Of a stretch of 36,933 nucleotides of DNA, positions 35,614 through 36,933 are shown piece after piece. The stretch spans positions 1 through 36,933 of the forward strand of contig JNET01028356.1 of NCBI GenBank assembly GCA_000697455.1, given 5' to 3'. Under the pieces are notes generated by a model. The model saw only the letters and a list, made by a program, of their open reading frames with translations. It was not told the origin of the DNA and ran no database searches. This DNA comes from Basidiobolus heterosporus B8920. Its lineage: Eukaryota > Basidiobolomycota > Basidiobolomycetes > Basidiobolales > Basidiobolaceae. The position numbers and the translations under genes are program-made. The first letter of the stretch is position 1. Every line of letters begins with the position of its first letter.

Positions 35614-36591
35614 ATGCATTTCTCAAGTTTTCTGAGTATCACATTAGCTATTTCCACTGTCACTGTGCTCGGTCAAAATCTATTTGAAGCTATCAACACT
35701 GACACTTCTCTCCAAACTTTCTCCAAACTCCTAAAGGACCCAAACTATAGCCAGTTAAAAGACACGTTGACCGGTAGTGAGGAGTTCACCGTATTTGCTC
35801 CCACAGATTCAGCTTTTACCAACTCAAAATTAGACTTGAACCTGCCAAAAACTGTTCTGGCCTATTTGGAATATTTGACGGTGTACGGAAACTTTGCTGG
35901 TCAGACACTGACCACTAAGCACTTCCCTTTCACTCTTTTGAAAGATCCTACCTACGTCAACCAAGACGGCAACGTACAAGTTTTGATTTTTGATAAAAAT
36001 AATTCGCAACCCTTCATATCTCAGGGTTTAACTAGTGCAAATGTCACCAAGTTGGACGCTCATAAAGCTGCCAATGGTGTGGTACATGTTGTAGATGCGC
36101 TACTTCCTCCCCCAAACGCCCCTGCTCAAGTTATCCGGGAAGCTGGGTTCAGTGAAATGGCAGATGCGGTTGAACGAGCCGCTTTAGAAAATCAAATGAA
36201 CGATTTGACGGCACTTACAATATTTGCACCTACAAACGAGGCGCTAACCAGAGAGAATTTTGGAGAGAAGACTCGACCTCAACTCAGTCCAATTGTGAAA
36301 AATCATGTGATTGTTGACGATATTGTATTATCACAGAAACTACAGGATGGTGCGAAGTTTCAGTCAGTTCTTGGATATTCTCTTAACATTAAGGCTACAA
36401 ACGGGTCCACGTATGTCAACGGTTGTCGTATTATTAGAACTGACATCCTCACCAACAATGGCGTCATGCATATCATCGATGATGTGATAGCTTTGCCATC
36501 CAACTTTCACTCCAACAGCTCGCCTCAGTGTATAGCAAACATTTGGGTTACCTTCCTTGGCATTGTATTAGCTGTTGCTTGGAGAGGGTGA
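35614..36591 (+). CDS. Fasciclin (FAS1) two-domain secreted, GPI-anchored protein
   Basis: 325 residues in one exon. FAS1 proteins act in adhesion at the cell surface or as vacuolar/endosomal membrane proteins in fungi. A signal peptide is clear (MHFSSFLSITLAISTVTVLG). FAS1 domain 1 spans about 22-165, with the H1 motif FTVFAPTDSAF and the H2 block GVVHVVDALLP. Domain 2 spans about 168-295, with LTIFAPTNEAL and GVMHIIDDVIALP. N-glycosylation sequons are present (NNS, NVT, NGS, NSS). The last 20 residues are hydrophobic (IANIWVTFLGIVLAVAW) after a Ser/Asn-rich spacer, which fits a GPI-anchor signal. No membrane segment other than these is seen. Confidence 0.93.
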   Translation: MHFSSFLSITLAISTVTVLGQNLFEAINTDTSLQTFSKLLKDPNYSQLKDTLTGSEEFTVFAPTDSAFTNSKLDLNLPKTVLAYLEYLTVYGNFAGQTLTTKHFPFTLLKDPTYVNQDGNVQVLIFDKNNSQPFISQGLTSANVTKLDAHKAANGVVHVVDALLPPPNAPAQVIREAGFSEMADAVERAALENQMNDLTALTIFAPTNEALTRENFGEKTRPQLSPIVKNHVIVDDIVLSQKLQDGAKFQSVLGYSLNIKATNGSTYVNGCRIIRTDILTNNGVMHIIDDVIALPSNFHSNSSPQCIANIWVTFLGIVLAVAWRG

Positions 36592-36796
36592 GTGACTGTT
36601 ATTGTTGGGCTGCATACCACACACACCCCGTACATTATATATTTATCACACATCATAGCTCTTGACTTTAATAAATTTCCAGCGATTTTCCTATTTAATC
36701 ATATGCGATCCGTGGCCAATGTGACGAAAAATTTTACTTCAGATGGTCCCGACATACTTGTATTTCACTTGAAGGCAATCCTGCACTGTACCGAAT

Positions 36797-36933
36797 ATGA
36801 GCTTTCTTCGTGCTTCTCCTATGCTTTCTCGTGTTGCCATCAGCCTTAGCCAAGCAACCTCGGTTGCTTGCAGACCATTGGCATCTCTATCATATCGTTG
36901 CTACTCCACTGAAGCACCAGGTACCACAAGACA
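36797..36933 (+). CDS. N-terminus of a mitochondrial precursor protein (partial)
   Basis: The ATG at 36797 opens 45 residues reaching the window edge: MSFLRASPMLSRVAISLSQ... It is rich in Arg, Ser and Ala, without acidic residues until YRCYS|TEAPG, a typical peptidase cleavage context (R-x-Y/S). It is a mitochondrial presequence; the mature protein is outside the window. The GGTACC near the end (36921) could be an intron donor. Confidence 0.55.
   Translation, partial: MSFLRASPMLSRVAISLSQATSVACRPLASLSYRCYSTEAPGTTR

Overview
This window is nuclear DNA from a fungus. Genes are dense, on both strands, and split by very short spliceosomal introns. I reconstruct 61 introns in 12 genes; most are 48-108 bp, one is 210 bp, all are GT-AG except one GC-AG. 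Fungal marks include a urease accessory protein with a His-rich tract, Isc1-type sphingolipid phospholipase C, Pescadillo, Mak5 and a two-domain fasciclin protein. The window also carries genes missing from the model yeasts (DONSON, a UHRF1-type protein, a Fray/OSR1-class kinase), which suggests an early-diverging fungal lineage (Mucoromycota/Zoopagomycota-like). The species cannot be fixed from the sequence. No tRNA, rRNA, CRISPR array, transposon or virus-derived gene was seen.

Layout. 1-2825: the 3' end of an unknown gene, UreG (-) and a GNAT-like protein (+). 3142-7862: a cell-cycle pair on the minus strand, CDK1 preceded by a 16-exon DONSON homologue. 8584-10188: intronless importin alpha (+). 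10598-22281: four minus-strand genes in a row, Isc1-like phospholipase, Pescadillo, a Fray-type STE20 kinase and a CSC1/OSCA-type channel. 23249-24565: ribosomal protein uL4 (-), whose first coding exon is only the ATG. 25025-25894: glycolipid transfer protein (+). 26060-26464: a possible GPI-anchored protein (-). 27315-29533: UHRF1-like protein (+). 29938-30147: small mitochondrial membrane protein (-). 30748-33269: Mak5/DDX24 helicase (-), divergent from a mitochondrial EngB-type GTPase (33570-35241, +). 35614-36591: FAS1 protein (+). 36797-end: start of a mitochondrial precursor (+).

Functional themes: DNA replication and cell cycle (DONSON, CDK1), ribosome biogenesis (Pescadillo, Mak5, uL4, mitochondrial EngB) and sphingolipid metabolism (Isc1, GLTP). 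These are housekeeping loci, not one operon-like system. The most notable observations are a DONSON homologue next to a CDK1 with three changed hallmark residues, a UHRF1-like protein with no visible tandem tudor domain, and a Fray-type kinase carrying four RFx[V/I/L] motifs, the class of peptide that metazoan OSR1/SPAK kinases bind through their CCT domain.

All splice sites were placed by eye from GT/AG signals, reading frame and family conservation. No alignment, transcript or database was available.
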